Source of the DNA: Daphnia pulex | Taxonomy: Eukaryota > Arthropoda > Branchiopoda > Diplostraca > Daphniidae | Length of the DNA stretch: 64,000 bases | NCBI RefSeq assembly: GCF_021134715.1 | Contig: NC_060028.1 | Span: forward strand, 6,842,501-6,906,500 | Direction: 5' to 3' | Shown: positions 35,190-46,333 of the stretch, in pieces | How positions within the stretch are numbered: the first letter of the stretch is position 1 | How the letters are laid out: each line of letters opens with the position of its first letter | The notes under the pieces: model-generated | Databases searched by the model: none | What the model was told of the DNA's origin: nothing | What the model saw: only the letters and a program-made list of their open reading frames with translations | Made by a program: the position numbers and the translations under genes

Positions 35190-35943
35190 CTATGGAATAA
35201 ATACCTGCCTGAAGTTGCCTCATGGGAAGGAGACCAAGTCATAGCGATGGATCGTGTAAGAAAGTTGATTGCCCATCGCATGGTTGGATCTGAAAGAATA
35301 GCTCCCCGTGTGACCTCTTTTATACGGTTAGATGTAACCGATATAGTGGCTTATTGGAGAAAACAAGTTAAAGAGGCTTTCAAAATTCAATGTTATCTGA
35401 ACTTAACCTATTTTCCTATTTGTATGGCTGTAACGGCACGTGCTTTGCAAGCCTTTCCATTACTCAATACCATCGTTGAAGACGATTATTGGTTTTGCGG
35501 TAGCTCTACAATATGGTAAAATGATCGTTCCTGTAGTCAATCAGGTAGAATCATTGGATTTCGTTGCCCTAGCAAGACAAATAGATGCCTTAATTAAAAG
35601 AGCACAGAGTGGTAGCCTTACGGGCGATGAGCTAAATGGAGGTAGTTATACCCTTTTTCCAATATTGGCTCTTTCGATAACCTAAGGGGTACATCCATTA
35701 TCGTTCAACCACAAGTGGCCATTTAAGTCTATTGAAAGCTATTGAAAGGAGGCCCGCTGTAGTCGATGTTCAAGGGAAAGAGACCATAGCCATTCGTGAT
35801 GAAATGTTTTTATCCCATACCTATGATCACCGCATCATAGATGGGGCCATTGGGGGAAACTTTTTAAAATACCTGGCAAAAACATTGAATCGTTCTACTT
35901 TTAAAGACTATTATACCCAAAAAAGAAAAAAATATACTATTTA
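35190..35943 (+). pseudogene. 2-oxoacid dehydrogenase E2 (dihydrolipoyl acyltransferase), catalytic domain
   Basis: The E2 subunit transfers acyl groups from lipoate to CoA in pyruvate or branched-chain 2-oxoacid dehydrogenase complexes. Visible in order: YLPEVASWEGDQVIAMDRVR, KLIAHRMVGSERIAPRVTSF (start of the catalytic domain), ARALQAFPLLNTIVEDD, IGFAVALQYGKMIVPVVNQV, GDELNGGSYT, SNIGSFDNLRGTSIIVQPQV, and the active-site region SHTYDHRIIDGA (catalytic His and D-G). The lipoyl and linker domains would lie upstream and are absent. Frameshifts occur near 35490 (with loss of about 8 codons), 35655 and 35725. The intact motif order shows it was a normal bacterial gene before insertion. Confidence 0.85.
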
Positions 35944-36137
35944 AGGCTATTTGATTATTTTTTCGTATCTAGTATCCCAGAGAGGGTATGTTGTAATAAC
36001 TTCTCCTCTATACAGTTTCTTGTTTTTCAGTTATGAAAGACTTTTTGCAGCATTTTTTTCTGTAAGGCAAGTTTTGAAACCCAAATTATAAGCAGAGGTA
36101 GAATGATGCAAAAAATCTAATGATTAAACAGGTATGT

Positions 36138-36722
36138 ATATGGCACATATAAATCGAAAAGTTCTAGCTTTTTACCCGTCTGGTTTGTTCCATCCTTTTT
36201 TGGTAGCCTCTTGTAAGAAGAACTATTTCTAATACAAATTCTCCACCTTTCAATGTACAAGAGGATTGTTCTGCCGTTCCATCATCTGTTTATAAAAGAA
36301 TGGATGCACAACCCAATCAACAATGTAGCAGTTGTTGTCAAATATTTCCTAGGAGTGACCCTAATGAGCAACTGATTTACAAAGAACATGAAAACTATTT
36401 TAAATGTTCACTGCTGCATATGGCTTCTAGGGAAGGGTATACAAAATTGGTAAAACTACTTGAAATCGCTTCTTTATAAGCCCGGATTGATGTTGTTGAT
36501 CAGCAATAGTATACGCTTTTGCATTATGCCTTATTACAAGGTCATTTGGATGTAATGGATTTGTTTATCCAATCTAAACAAATAGATATCAACTATAGGG
36601 ATAATATGAAAATAGCCTACCTACCTGCATATTGCGTCGTTGCTTTATCGACTACAGGTAGTGAAATTTCTGCTCAATGTTCATGGTATATGGTAACCAA
36701 CTATGGTCAATCGCAAAAGAAT
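36138..36722 (+). pseudogene. Ankyrin-repeat lipoprotein
   Basis: From ATG at 36138 the start resembles a lipoprotein signal with LVASC near residue 24, the usual lipobox layout. After a frameshift near 36229 the frame continues with a Cys-rich stretch (QPNQQCSSCCQIFP). It then gives two ankyrin-like repeats, CSLLHMASREGYTKLVKLLE and YTLLHYALLQGHLDVMDLF, the latter followed by DINYRDN. Stops occur between the repeats (TAA near 36476 and TAG near 36508). Ankyrin proteins are abundant in intracellular Bacteroidota and are often host-interaction factors. The last 40 codons (after about 36600) lose the repeat pattern, suggesting a junction. Confidence 0.7.
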
Positions 36723-36743
36723 TAGTCCCGTTGAGCTGGTTGC

Positions 36744-37545
36744 ATTTTGAGGCCTACTCAGATGCTATTCTTATGGTCTATAAGCCACCGGGTTTTACTT
36801 CTTTTGATGTAGTATAAAAGGTCCGTTCTCTGTTAAAGCTAAAAAAGATAGGTCATGTAGGTACATTATATCCTTTGGCCTCAGGCTTACTGTTGCTTTT
36901 TATCGACAGGGCCACTAAATAAATTAGTAGCCATCACGCCCATCAGGAACTCAATAAGGTCCGTCGTACTTTGGATAAGGTGACTTCAACGCCGCACTTT
37001 TCGCAAACGACGCCCCAACTATTTCCTGCCGTGAAAAAAATCTCCGAAAAAGGCGGCATAATCCGTTCCCTTACATTGACACAGGGAAATGAAGCCGAGA
37101 TCGCTCACAATAAAATCGCTAAACATTTCCGTTTTAGGAGAGATCTTCCCCTTCTCTGGATTCTTGGCGCAGCGTCTCGACCGTCTCCACACCCTTTTGG
37201 GAACCTCTCTGATTGTTCTCGGAATCATTATCGCGACAAGAAGCTATATATACCGACCATATTGTACTGGGTAAGACCACTTTCTCTATGGATTTAGAGA
37301 CGCCTTTTGATAGCCACTGTAGCTATAGCCACATCGATAGAAGCATGGTAGAGGTTGCAGCAGCTTCTATTGTGGGCACTATAGCTCAGATACCCCCAAT
37401 GCATTTAGCTGTTAAGGTGAAAGGAGCAAGAGCTTATGCATTGGCTAGAAAAGGCGATAGACCTGAACTGCATCCTCGTTCTATTGTGATTCATTCTTTT
37501 TTCAGTTTTTGACATCAACTTACCTTTTATTGCGTTGAATTATGA
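36744..37545 (+). pseudogene. truB: tRNA pseudouridine-55 synthase, interrupted
   Basis: TruB makes pseudouridine 55 in the tRNA T-loop. The first part (36744-36925) reads AILMVYKPPGFTSFDVV and KIGHVGTLYPLASGLLLLF. The family motif here is GTLDPLA-x-G, and the catalytic Asp is a Tyr in this copy. A stop precedes KVRSLL. About 300 bp of unrelated sequence (36935-37235) interrupts the gene. The second part (37236-37545) resumes with YTDHIVLGKTTFSMDLETPF, HIDRSMVEVAAASIVGTIAQ, IPPMHLAVKVKGARAYALAR and PRSIVIHSF. It then runs on in another frame (FDINLPFIALN). The loss of the catalytic residue, a stop, an insertion and a frameshift make it clearly dead. Confidence 0.85.
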
Positions 37546-37739
37546 ACAACAATTTCCGAAGTTTTCGAAGATGCGATTGAATATCTAGAAAATTCAGATT
37601 TAGCTGTGCCAAATGATCTGGTATGAATGGTTCGGGATGAATGGTTAGGGTTCTGATTCTGGTTCCAGTGTGCGTACTCAGCATAAACCAGTGCTTGTTT
37701 CAGATCCAACAAATCAAGTGAAAATTTAAACCGTTCTAC

Positions 37740-38100
37740 CTATACCTGTTTTACTATCATGTTAGCCATTATAGTAAAACATCCACAAGTAGCCATAGAT
37801 TGGGAGATGCTGTTATCGTATATTTCACAGATGTAGAAACGTCCATGCGACTGTATGCAAGTTTGAAAAGGGGGATTGGTCTAGCACGTGCTACTAGAAA
37901 AAGTATTTTACTGGCCCGTCTAGCGCAAGGTGATCTGAATCAGCTTATTATAGATACAAGCCAATTCACGGAAGAAAGTATGAAAAAATTACCCGGGATC
38001 ATTTTTTTCTTTTCTTACAAGTGAGCATCCATTGTTTAATTATACAAGCAGTAGCCTTCCCCTAGAAATTCCCTATAATCATCGGCCTATATGTCTTTAT
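37740..38100 (+). pseudogene. Unrecognised bacterial-type ORF 1
   Basis: Coding signal runs from about 37755 (LAIIVKHPQVAIDWEMLLSY) into the frame at 37800-38024 (ETSMRLYASLKRGIGLARAT, QGDLNQLIIDTSQFTEESMK). It then shifts to another frame (LTSEHPLFNYTSSSLPLEIP) up to about 38100. Composition and lack of introns fit the surrounding bacterial DNA. I do not recognise the family; it is probably an endosymbiont hypothetical protein. At least two frameshifts are present. Confidence 0.5.
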
Positions 38101-38134
38101 CAGCTGAGATGGTTGGTGGAAAGGTAGTGTTTTT

Positions 38135-38780
38135 TTGAAAAAAATGAAGGTGTTTACAGGTAGCATAGAAGAAGATGTATTGCCGATCCCCAACCAGGAG
38201 GAATGGAATCTGATGCGGAAGCCTTTGGTATCGAAGTTTCCTGCGGATGATTTACATATTGCTTTCATGCATCAAACTTCGATTAAAGATGATTCGCTTA
38301 ACTTGATCTTTTATTATATGGTGGAAAGTCCAAATCCAAAACCCATGTTTGCTGATGAACAGGAGGTTATGGATGGCCTAGAAGCATATCTATCTCCGAT
38401 CCAGCTCAAGAGGATTTGGTGTGCAGGGTTGAAGGTATCGGAGGTACCTGCTGTTTATTTATATTATTCAAGTTGTACGCAGCAGGTTACCTTTTATGCG
38501 GGTTCAGATGGGAGTGTGCCTACACAATGGGTCTATATCAAGCCAAAACATGCCGATAGAGGAATCTTAAAAAATCAGTGTTCACTATGTTGAACCGGTT
38601 GTGCCTAAAAAGAAATCTGCATTTAAAAGATGGGGATCAGCTAGATGTAAAAGAATTGGATCTAGTATTGATAACTATTTTATGAGATGTACCTGTATAA
38701 GCAGGCAAACTGATTCAGATGGTTCATCTAGTGATGTTTCTCCATGTATTAAAAGGCATAAACTTAAGCATTAAAAGAAG
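38135..38780 (+). pseudogene. Unrecognised bacterial-type ORF 2
   Basis: An open frame of 152 codons (38135-38593) is followed, after a frameshift near 38577, by about 60 more codons (VHYVEPVVPKKKSAFKRWGS ... CIKRHKLKH) to a stop near 38780. Its residues include VLPIPNQEEWNLMRKPLVSK and AGLKVSEVPAVYLYYSSC. No domain is recognised. It lies downstream of the other bacterial genes on the same strand, and the last coding base is about 155 bp from the transposon boundary. Confidence 0.5.
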
Positions 38781-38930
38781 CCTTAAGCAGCCAGTTATAG
38801 ATAGGGTTAGATGATTAAGGCCGTTGCAACATTTTTCTACTTCAATGGCTTTTTTATGTAAACTTAAACCTAAAGCCTATTTTAGACCAAATTTAGTAAC
38901 TTGGTGCTATATATAAACCTTTTCTTAACC

Positions 38931-38934
38931 TTAT
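38931..38934. repeat. Target site duplication, left (TTAT)
   Basis: TTAT directly left of the transposon end matches TTAT at 46315-46318 directly right of the other end. Because the terminal bases are ambiguous it could also be read as a 3-bp TTA duplication. Confidence 0.6.
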
Positions 38935-38939
38935 CCCTA

Positions 38940-39360
38940 GCAAAGTTTTTGCGGGTGGGATCCCGTGTTGAACTGGTGTGGCTCTCCGGTGTAAAGTGTG
39001 ATACTGGTGAGTCACACTGGTGTAACACTTCTTGTTCGCGTGATATGGAGCGAATCACACCGGTATTCGTTCTACAGTTCATTCTCTTTGTTTGTTTTTA
39101 TTTGGTATAGTTTTGTAATTTTACCCGAGAACGTTCTGGGAATATACACCCGTTTAAACCTCAATTTTGAACTAGTGTTCTCTTCAGTTTTGTTACTCAC
39201 GCTTCTAAAAATAAATGGTGCTCCACACCAGTACCAAACCCTTTCAATTTACTTGTTAATTATTCCAGTTTCAAACCCATCCTATATACTGGTGGGTCGT
39301 TCCAGTTTCAAACTGTTCAGTTGCACTGGTATACCACACTAGTTCTTAACCGTTGCAATC
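38940..39360. repeat. Subterminal motif cluster of the transposon, left
   Basis: Copies of ACTGGTG/CACCAGT and related CACACCGGTAT motifs recur near 38969, 39002, 39015, 39056, 39224, 39288 and 39323 in both orientations. In CACTA-type elements such subterminal repeats are transposase binding sites; that role here is inferred. Confidence 0.55.
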
Positions 39361-39663
39361 TTAAGTTGACACTTCACGGGACCCAACCTCGCAATTTGCA
39401 AGAAAACAAGTAATGTCTCATTTAACACAAACTTAGTTGAATACTGGCTAGTTTATTTTGAATCACACCGTAAAATTGAAATAATAATTGGAATGTAGTC
39501 AAACACAATAATAAATAACGCTATCGCCAGGGAGTGATGGACTGATACAGTCCATTGGGTCTCCAAAATATAAATGGAAAACAAACAAAAAATGACTTCT
39601 CGAGGTGCGAAAACCGGAAATCCGAAAACCAAGCCACATATTACATGTCAATAGTATAACACA

Positions 39664-41759
39664 TTAAAGGGTGAAATTGTTCACTAATATTTGCAGTCGA
39701 TCAATGTGTTGTTTTAGTGTAATCCCATCGTTATCTTCAATGTTCGGTCCTGTTGGAGCGTCAATTACAACCTCATCTTGTTTGTTATCGCGAGAGGTGG
39801 CACGATATTCGCGAGCGTGCGTTTTCCTAGCATCGCGTACAAGCTGCTGGATTCGGCCCTCATTTAATTTTTCTCCTTTCTTCTGAGCAAAAATCCTTGC
39901 GGCCACTAAATTGCATGGAAAATATGTAAGTTAAAATTTTCGAAACAATTCTGACAGTCATTACGTTACCTCCGAAAACAGCCAACAAATTGAAAAGGCC
40001 AGCCATTCCAGGCCTGTTATCTCTGCCCCTTGGGCTCATTTTCCACTGCAAGCTATTGCTGACATCCTTTGCTACCAGGAAGCCCAACATCTGATAGAAA
40101 AACTTGTTAACCGTTTTAACTGTTTTCAGTTTTTCGACAAAAACAAAAACCTGTATCATTGAAAATTGAGATAGTAAATGGAAATAAACGTAAGTAATTA
40201 AAACACGTATACTTACAAGGCTTACTGCCAAAGTGTTGTCTTGCAAAAGTACATCAATGGCTTCCACAGCCTTCGTCGTCGTTACTGGTAATTCTTTTAA
40301 GTACGTTTCTACCACAGATGTATGATGATCAAAATCAGTCTCTGCCATTTTGTGGATTGCAACTTTACGCATTTTTTCAATTTTTTGGTCTAATGCCTCC
40401 AACTTCTCCACGATTAATAGAAAGTTTGTCGACATTTTGGCTTCAATGGCACTAATTCCATTTTCAACACAGGTTAAGCGTTCAAGGGCTTGATGAAGAA
40501 CATGCTGGAGCATCCAAGATGGCTCCCTGGGAGGACCTGAACAAAGAATGATTTTAAATAGCATTAAATGTTGTTGATATTCTCAAAGTTTCTTAGTATT
40601 AACACCACTGTAACAGATAACACTCACCTCCACTATTAGATGAAGATGTAGAAGGACACAGTTCCAGAGTGTCTAAGTCCATTATTGTTTTATCGGGGAT
40701 TGGTGTTCCAACTTGTTCCATCGTTTCATCCGGTTGTTCAAGCCAAGTTTGTTCAATTGGTGCTGATAAGTCCCCTGTTACATATATAATCCAAATTTTA
40801 AAAACTTTAAGTACATGTACATTGCATATCAATATACCTTGATTACTGTTGTAATCATCATGACTGTTCCAGTTATCTGCAAGGTGAGGCAACACTACAT
40901 TGTCAATGACGTTGTAGTTATCTAATTCAGAGGAACTTGATTGTAAATCTTTATCGTTGTCGGCCTTGGCCAGACTAGTTGCTGGAACGGCCATCAGTTC
41001 CTTTTCCTCAGTTGATTTTTTCACTTTTCTCTTCTTGGGCTGCTCCATTTCGGCGTCTTCTAAAACTTTTTTTCTTTTTACTCGGTTCCCCCGGCCTAAT
41101 GACTCATCATTATCAGACTTGAGCAGATCTTCAAAATTCTTCATGCCTTTAGATGCTGCGGTTGCAGCCTTAAAGATCCGATCATGACTCCCTGAAAGAG
41201 GATTAATGCAACAAATTAAGAATATCACATGCAACGTAATATACTCAAGATTTTTCTGTTTTACCTGGTTTTACTAAATTGAAAATTTGCACAATGTCGT
41301 ACTCAAACCAATCTTTCGTTGGATAACGAAACCTTTTAAAAACATTACTTCTCCATTGATTCGGTTCTTGATGTCTTCCGTTTGCAGAATGTGTCCCAAC
41401 GGGGGGGTATAACATGAACTTCATGCACACGGAAACCCAAGTTGTTGGAACACAACTAAAGAAAGCTTTTTCTTTAAAGTCTTCGTCTGTTTCTACAGTT
41501 TTGACCAGGTAATACTTCAAAGAGTTAAGGTTGTTCTGGGCACTTTCCTCACTCGTTTGTTCCAGCCTATGCTCGCCCTTCCAGTGAAGTTGCAATCTAC
41601 CCACCTATTACAGTAACACAATAACTTTAGCATATGTTTGAAAAAAAAGTTGTCATACAGTAGTAATACCTGGAAAGCACAATAACTAACGGGCGTCACG
41701 GCACTAGTTAATAACGAATCCTCTCCACCATTTTCTATCTGAGCACTTTTGCTGACCAT
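39664..41759 (-). CDS. DUF4806-type transposon protein, seven exons, intact
   Basis: Exons on the minus strand: 41759-41670, 41604-41265, 41191-40838, 40774-40628, 40536-40217, 40150-39970, 39905-39664. All borders are GT/AG and all phases fit, giving 557 residues without a stop. Exon 2 holds the N-terminal module (EKAFFSCVPTTWVSVC, MLYPPVG, then DWFEYDIVQIFN), as in other DUF4806 proteins. Exon 3 has likely nuclear signals (NRVKRKK and QPKKRKVKK). Exon 5 has a coiled coil (LDQKIEKMRKVAIHKMAE). Exons 5-6 give the C-terminal domain (LPVTTTKAVEAIDVLLQDN; KDVSNSLQWKMSPRGRDN). The role is unknown; pairing with a transposase suggests an accessory or DNA-binding function. It is divergent from the transposase gene, 492 bp apart. 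Confidence 0.8.
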
Positions 41760-42251
41760 TACTTATATCCTACTACGAACAAACAATAACTCGTTATAGC
41801 ATCTTTGATTTCACTTTAAAAAAAACACGGGTACATTTCTAAAAGTAAAGGGGCAAAACGACAGGTTATAAAACTTATTATGTGTTTAATTACCAGATTA
41901 TACACCAAACTAGAAAACCACGCTTCGAACTTCACTTCCATACAAAAAATATGATGAATTCTGTCTGCTCTTTCAAGTTTCACTAGACCATGCGTAAAAA
42001 AACAAAAGACGGATGGTGTGCGTATCCATCAAAGCATTAGCCCTGGTATCCATGGTTACTACGTCAAGTCGTCTGTATCTCCTGAAAACTGCGCAGTGCG
42101 AGAGTGCATGCTGGAAGCTGTTACAAGCTCTTCATTGGAAATATTTCCCCATAGGTAATAAATAACTACATACATATGTTTTTGTCTTATCTTAAATTAT
42201 ATCGTCTTTGTCTGTGTGAATGCAGTGTCGCTAAGAAAACATTCAGACGAA
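41760..42251. promoter_or_regulatory. Shared divergent promoter region of the transposon genes
   Basis: The 492-bp region between the two start codons must carry both promoters. It includes a TATAAA-like sequence on the plus strand near 41867. A likely 5' non-coding exon of the transposase gene ends at an ATAG/GTAATA donor near 42154, joined to an acceptor at TGAATGCAG near 42225. No other element was identified. Confidence 0.45.
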
Positions 42252-45200
42252 ATGGAAGATATTGCAGCAAAATTAGGTGACAAGGAAGTTGACGAAATTC
42301 TTCTCGTATGTGGAAAACAGCAACGTAAAAGAAAAAGGAAATTAAACCATTTGACACCAGAATACCACAAGCGACTGAAAACAACAGCCATGAAGGAACT
42401 TCTTATTTGGATGGCTACGGGAGTTCCTGAGAAGTACATGACACACTTAGTTTCACTATCGTCTGGGTTGCCTCAGATGTTTGGACTGAAGACCCAAGTT
42501 TGTTTATCGGAAGCTAATGTTATGGAAAACCCAACAACACCTGAACATCTACATGAGCCAACTCCCATCGTGCAAATGGTATTAATATTTACAGTGATTG
42601 CCGTCTTTCTGATGACTTCTATTATGCATTTGTATTTTATACCAGGAAGAAAGCTGCATTATTGAAGAAACTGAGAGACTTATTAATTTAAGTGAATGTA
42701 CTGAAGAGCCACAAACTAATAATGACCAAGCAGTGTTTCGTCTCCCTCTTGGTAACATTCACATGATTTGATTCATACCAAATTTGAGCATAATTAGTAA
42801 TAAAGCATTGTTAAATTAAATATGGATTCATCCTCGACAGATAAACAGCAATCAAATGAAGATGAAGATTTATTTGAAGGGACACCGGTGATTAATATTT
42901 CTACCAGTTCTGCGCCAATTAACAACAAACCGTTGTCATTTAAAAGAGTTCTTTGTCATTGGGCAGCCAGTACCATGCAAAAGAAAAGCCACCTCACTTA
43001 CTTGCTGGAGTTGCTCAAAGAGCATAGACCCCCTATAGATTACGATGCCTTGCCATCTTCCGGCCAGCAATTGATGTACATCGACGGGCGTGATGTGCCC
43101 CATTTATCTTCTACGACAGAACAGGACCCACCTAGGTAATTTTGAATGGACATATCGTGCAGTACGTATATTTAAAAAAATATTGTGTTACAGTCAAAAC
43201 AGCAAGAATGGGAAAAAACACCGATTGCCACCCGTCGTTGATTTAGATAATAAAGGAAATGGGAGGTACACTCACTTCGGTCTTGAATGTGCATTGGCCG
43301 GAGACTCTCCAGGATTATATCACCGCCATGCAGATTTATTGCAATATGCTGCTATTTACAAAACAAATCCAAAAGCCCTTCCACTATCTATTCGAAGAAA
43401 GGTACATATTTGTTTAAAGTGCATGTATGCCTTCCCTCCGCATTACTTTGTAGCAATGCGAGGAAGTGGATTAAATAGATTATGGATTTCATTATTATAC
43501 AGCTTAGGTTACATTATAACTGTAACTTCATTTTCCCCTCTAGATTGAGAAACTTAATCCTGAAGCGGAATTCGAAGCAGCCAAGCAGTTACTTAAAGGA
43601 GATACACAACACCCAGATGTCGATACCGCTTTGACAACGAACGTCCCACATATTGTAATTGATGCGAGCTGTGATGGCGTCCTTTTTTTTGAGAACTCCG
43701 AGCAAGCAGAATGCATTCCTCTATGTGTGATTGTACATTCAGTAAGCGAGAGTTGCGATCCATCACGAAGCAAGCCTATCTTATTACAGAAACGTTCTCC
43801 TATAATCGTTGGTGTTGCTCACTGCAAAGAGAAGCCAGATGTTAATTCGTTTTTATCTGCCTTCATTGAAGAACTGACAAGACTGGATCCGAATAACGAC
43901 GGCGATACTACCTTAGGCCGCCAATTCACCGTTTCCATTCGTTGTGTCATCGCTGACTGGCCAATGCGGTCGTATTTAAAAAGGGTAAAAGGTCATACAG
44001 GATACTGGAGCTGCGAGCGGTGTGTGCAGTGTGGTGTTGCGTGTGACAATCATTCGAATCAGAGAAATTCAAAAAAGAAGAAGAAAAAAACAATTCAGTT
44101 TTTAGAAGTGAACGCCCCTCGTAGAACTAACGAAGACTTTCTGACTTATATGAAATCTGACGACTGCCTTGACGAACATCTTAATGGACTTCACGATCTC
44201 AGTCCATTTCTGAAATGGAATTTTCCGATGGTGTCCGGTTTTGTTGTAGAATCCATGCATACATTTTACGCTGGGTGTGTAGGCGGAAGACTCAAGGGTA
44301 TTGCCGGAAAAGCAAACGAAGGTAAATTGAGCGCATCACAACTTCTTCAAGTTGATCAACGGTTAAAACTCTTTGAAAAATGTAAACCTTGTGAATTTGA
44401 TAGGCATGTCAGAAGCCTTAGCAAGTGCGCTAAGAAGTACAAGCATCACGAAATAAGAGATATGCTTATGTACATTTTGATTCCGGCATTTTGTGGGATC
44501 TTGCAGGATGAGCACTTAGAAAACCTTTTATTGCTTCAGTATTCCATGTTGTTGATCGGTGGTTTTGCCAACGATCCAGTCTCCCACGACAATATAATGG
44601 AAGCGTCTCGAGTTTTGAAGATGTATGTTGAGCAACTGAAACATTTCAAGTACCCGATCCGACCGACTACTCACTTATCGTCACACTTACCGGAAGATGC
44701 GTTGAATCATGGGTGTGGGGTGGAATCATTAAGTGCGTTTGTATTCGAAAACTTCTACAGATTTTTCCGGAATATTCTCGCTTCGGGAAACCTGCCGTTA
44801 CAACAGATAAGAAATAGGCTTGTTGAAAGATCAAAGTACTTGCTGCCAACTTCTGCTGACGGAATGATCATAAATTCTTCAAAACAATTTGAAATTGAAG
44901 TGAAAAAATTAGAAGCAAAGCACAGTGGCCAAAAGATAGTAGTAAAGTTTGCTCAATGGAAAGGACTGAAGAAAATTGTGTTCCCTGATTTTGTGCTGAC
45001 TAATCAATATCCGAACAATGTCTGTTTATTAAAAAATGGAAGTGTTATTGTTTGCTGCGATTTCATTGAGTTTCCGAAGCATAGCAATAATTTTCTGATT
45101 GTTGGTTTCTCATTTAAAATAAAAGAAAATGCTTGCGTGCAGCCCTACGTATCAAGCAGATACAACACATTTATTGTATCGCAGTTGGACAATCGCATTA

Positions 45201-45343
45201 ATGAATGGAATTTAAATAACTTACTTTGCAAAATGTATACTATTCCTTATAAGTTGATAGACTATTCCAAGTTACCTGACATTACCCTGCCGAATGTGCG
45301 CAACAGATGGTTTGCTACTCCTATCCGACACACAATCTCATAG
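42252..45343 (+). CDS. tnp2-like (CACTA/EnSpm-related) transposase, five exons, intact
   Basis: Exons: 42252-42578, 42646-42751, 42841-43135, 43194-43401, 43544-45343, all GT/AG with matching phases, giving 911 residues. Residues 1-110 are basic and then helical (KQQRKRKRK). The last exon holds the catalytic part: VIDASCDGVLFF (candidate first Asp near residue 352/356), CVIADWPMRSYLKRVKGHTG (second Asp near 450), the zinc-binding-like GYWSCERCVQCG, then HDLSPFLKWNFPMVSGFVVE and SHLPEDALNHGCGVESLSAF (candidate Glu near 706). The 'KGHTGY-x-x-CE(R/K)C' signature is typical of tnp2-like transposases. No lesion is seen. AATAAA lies at 45424-45429, about 80 bp after the stop. I chose the ATG at 42252 because the upstream exon does not splice in frame. 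Confidence 0.85.
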
Positions 45344-46314
45344 CCACAAAAGTAAAAAAATGTCTCCGTAAGTGAATTGCCGTGTACATTTCGTCATTGG
45401 TTGATGTGTATGACACATTTGGAAATAAAAGAACACAATTTCTTCCTGTAATGTAGTTTCTCTGCTATCTCCAGTATTAAAAAGCATTCACTTTACATCT
45501 GCACATGAATCATTTAAATTTGCGCGCCTTTCAATAGACGACATAAGAGCAATAAAATAGACAGTCGGAAACACAACATGTGTAAAGCGTATTAAAAGCA
45601 TTATTTAACGTGAATTTGAAGTGAACGTGTGTGCGTCGAGGCTCACGCGAGTTCCATTCCGGTGTAAATATAGCTATGCCAACCACAAACACAAATCCAG
45701 GAAAATGAATTTCAGCGTACAAAACCAGTTTTCAACGCAGATGACAGTTTCCGTGATAGCTTTACGGCCTGTTATTTTGATGCCATATTATTAAATCGTC
45801 ATCGCGGAAAATGTGGGTTTAAACTAGAATTTCCCCCGTATGAGCACGGCGTTATACACAAAGAAATGCGTAACGGTTGCTCAATGTGCGACACCGGTAT
45901 GAAACTCCTATTTCCCCAATAAAATTCTTACACATTCTTATACGGATATTAACAGTTTTTCAATCCAATTTAGTACGCAAATAGTTCTAGTGTCACACAC
46001 CTTAAAAAATCTCTAGAAAAAAGTTTAAAATTCCTGTTTCATGGTGCACTGCACTTGTGTATAACGCTGTTCAACCTGGTTTAAAAAAGGGACATGGACG
46101 AAAGAAAAAAACACGTGCTTCAAGCTGTGTACTGCGGGGATAGTAACAGTATAAAACGCAGTTTTAACACGACAACTGTCGAACACATTTTCAGCGAGGA
46201 TTTCTATTACCAATTGACCGGTTCGTGAAGAACACCCACTTTGAACCAGGAATTAAGGGTTTCAAATAAGTGTTTTGCACCATCCCAGGTTAACACCGAA
46301 AATCTTTGCTAGGA
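45344..46314. other. 3' and subterminal region of the transposon, right side
   Basis: Non-coding. It holds the polyadenylation signal, CCGGTGTAAA near 45659, GACACCGGTATGAAAC near 45892, and several AACC(T/A)GG motifs toward the terminal repeat at 46304-46314. Confidence 0.5.
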
Positions 46315-46318
46315 TTAT
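46315..46318. repeat. Target site duplication, right (TTAT)
   Basis: Pairs with 38931-38934. Bacterial sequence resumes immediately after it. Confidence 0.6.
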
Positions 46319-46333
46319 GTACCCAATTGCAGT

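Larger units (their letters stand above)
35190..38934 (+). other. Inserted bacterial DNA, left part (Bacteroidota endosymbiont-like)
   Basis: A run of bacterial-type genes without introns, all on the plus strand: E2 acyltransferase, ankyrin lipoprotein, truB and two unrecognised ORFs. All are damaged by frameshifts or stops. The content is typical of Bacteroidota such as Cardinium or Amoebophilus. The segment continues after the transposon at 46315-47135 with lolD and holA. Host-type repeats border it on both sides. The donor is inferred from gene content, not from a search. Confidence 0.75.
38935..46314. mobile_element. 7.4-kb DNA transposon with two divergent genes (tnp2-like transposase + DUF4806-type protein)
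   Basis: The ends are CCCTAGCAAAG on the left and the complement of TCCTAGCAAAG on the right, followed in both by T-rich and CGG-containing sequence, giving an imperfect terminal inverted repeat of about 16 bp. TTAT flanks both ends. The subterminal 450 bp on the left carry repeated ACTGGTGTG / CACTGGT-type motifs; CCGGTGTAAA occurs near both ends (38985 and 45659). Inside are two intact spliced genes transcribed away from a 0.5-kb central promoter. The element sits inside bacterial DNA, so it inserted after that DNA had entered the eukaryotic genome. It is probably a relative of CACTA/EnSpm elements; the exact superfamily is uncertain. Confidence 0.8.

Noticed and set aside
36962-37075. On the minus strand, CEKCGVEVTLSKVRR, resembling the zinc-binding part of RNA polymerase beta-prime (RpoC)
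   Set aside because: The residues before and after do not continue as RpoC; the stretch is only about 15 residues inside the truB insert. Kept as a hint about the insert, not called as a gene.
42216-42251. Upstream GTG start for the transposase
   Set aside because: An acceptor-like TGAATGCAG overlaps it; a eukaryotic start at the first ATG (42252) is more likely.
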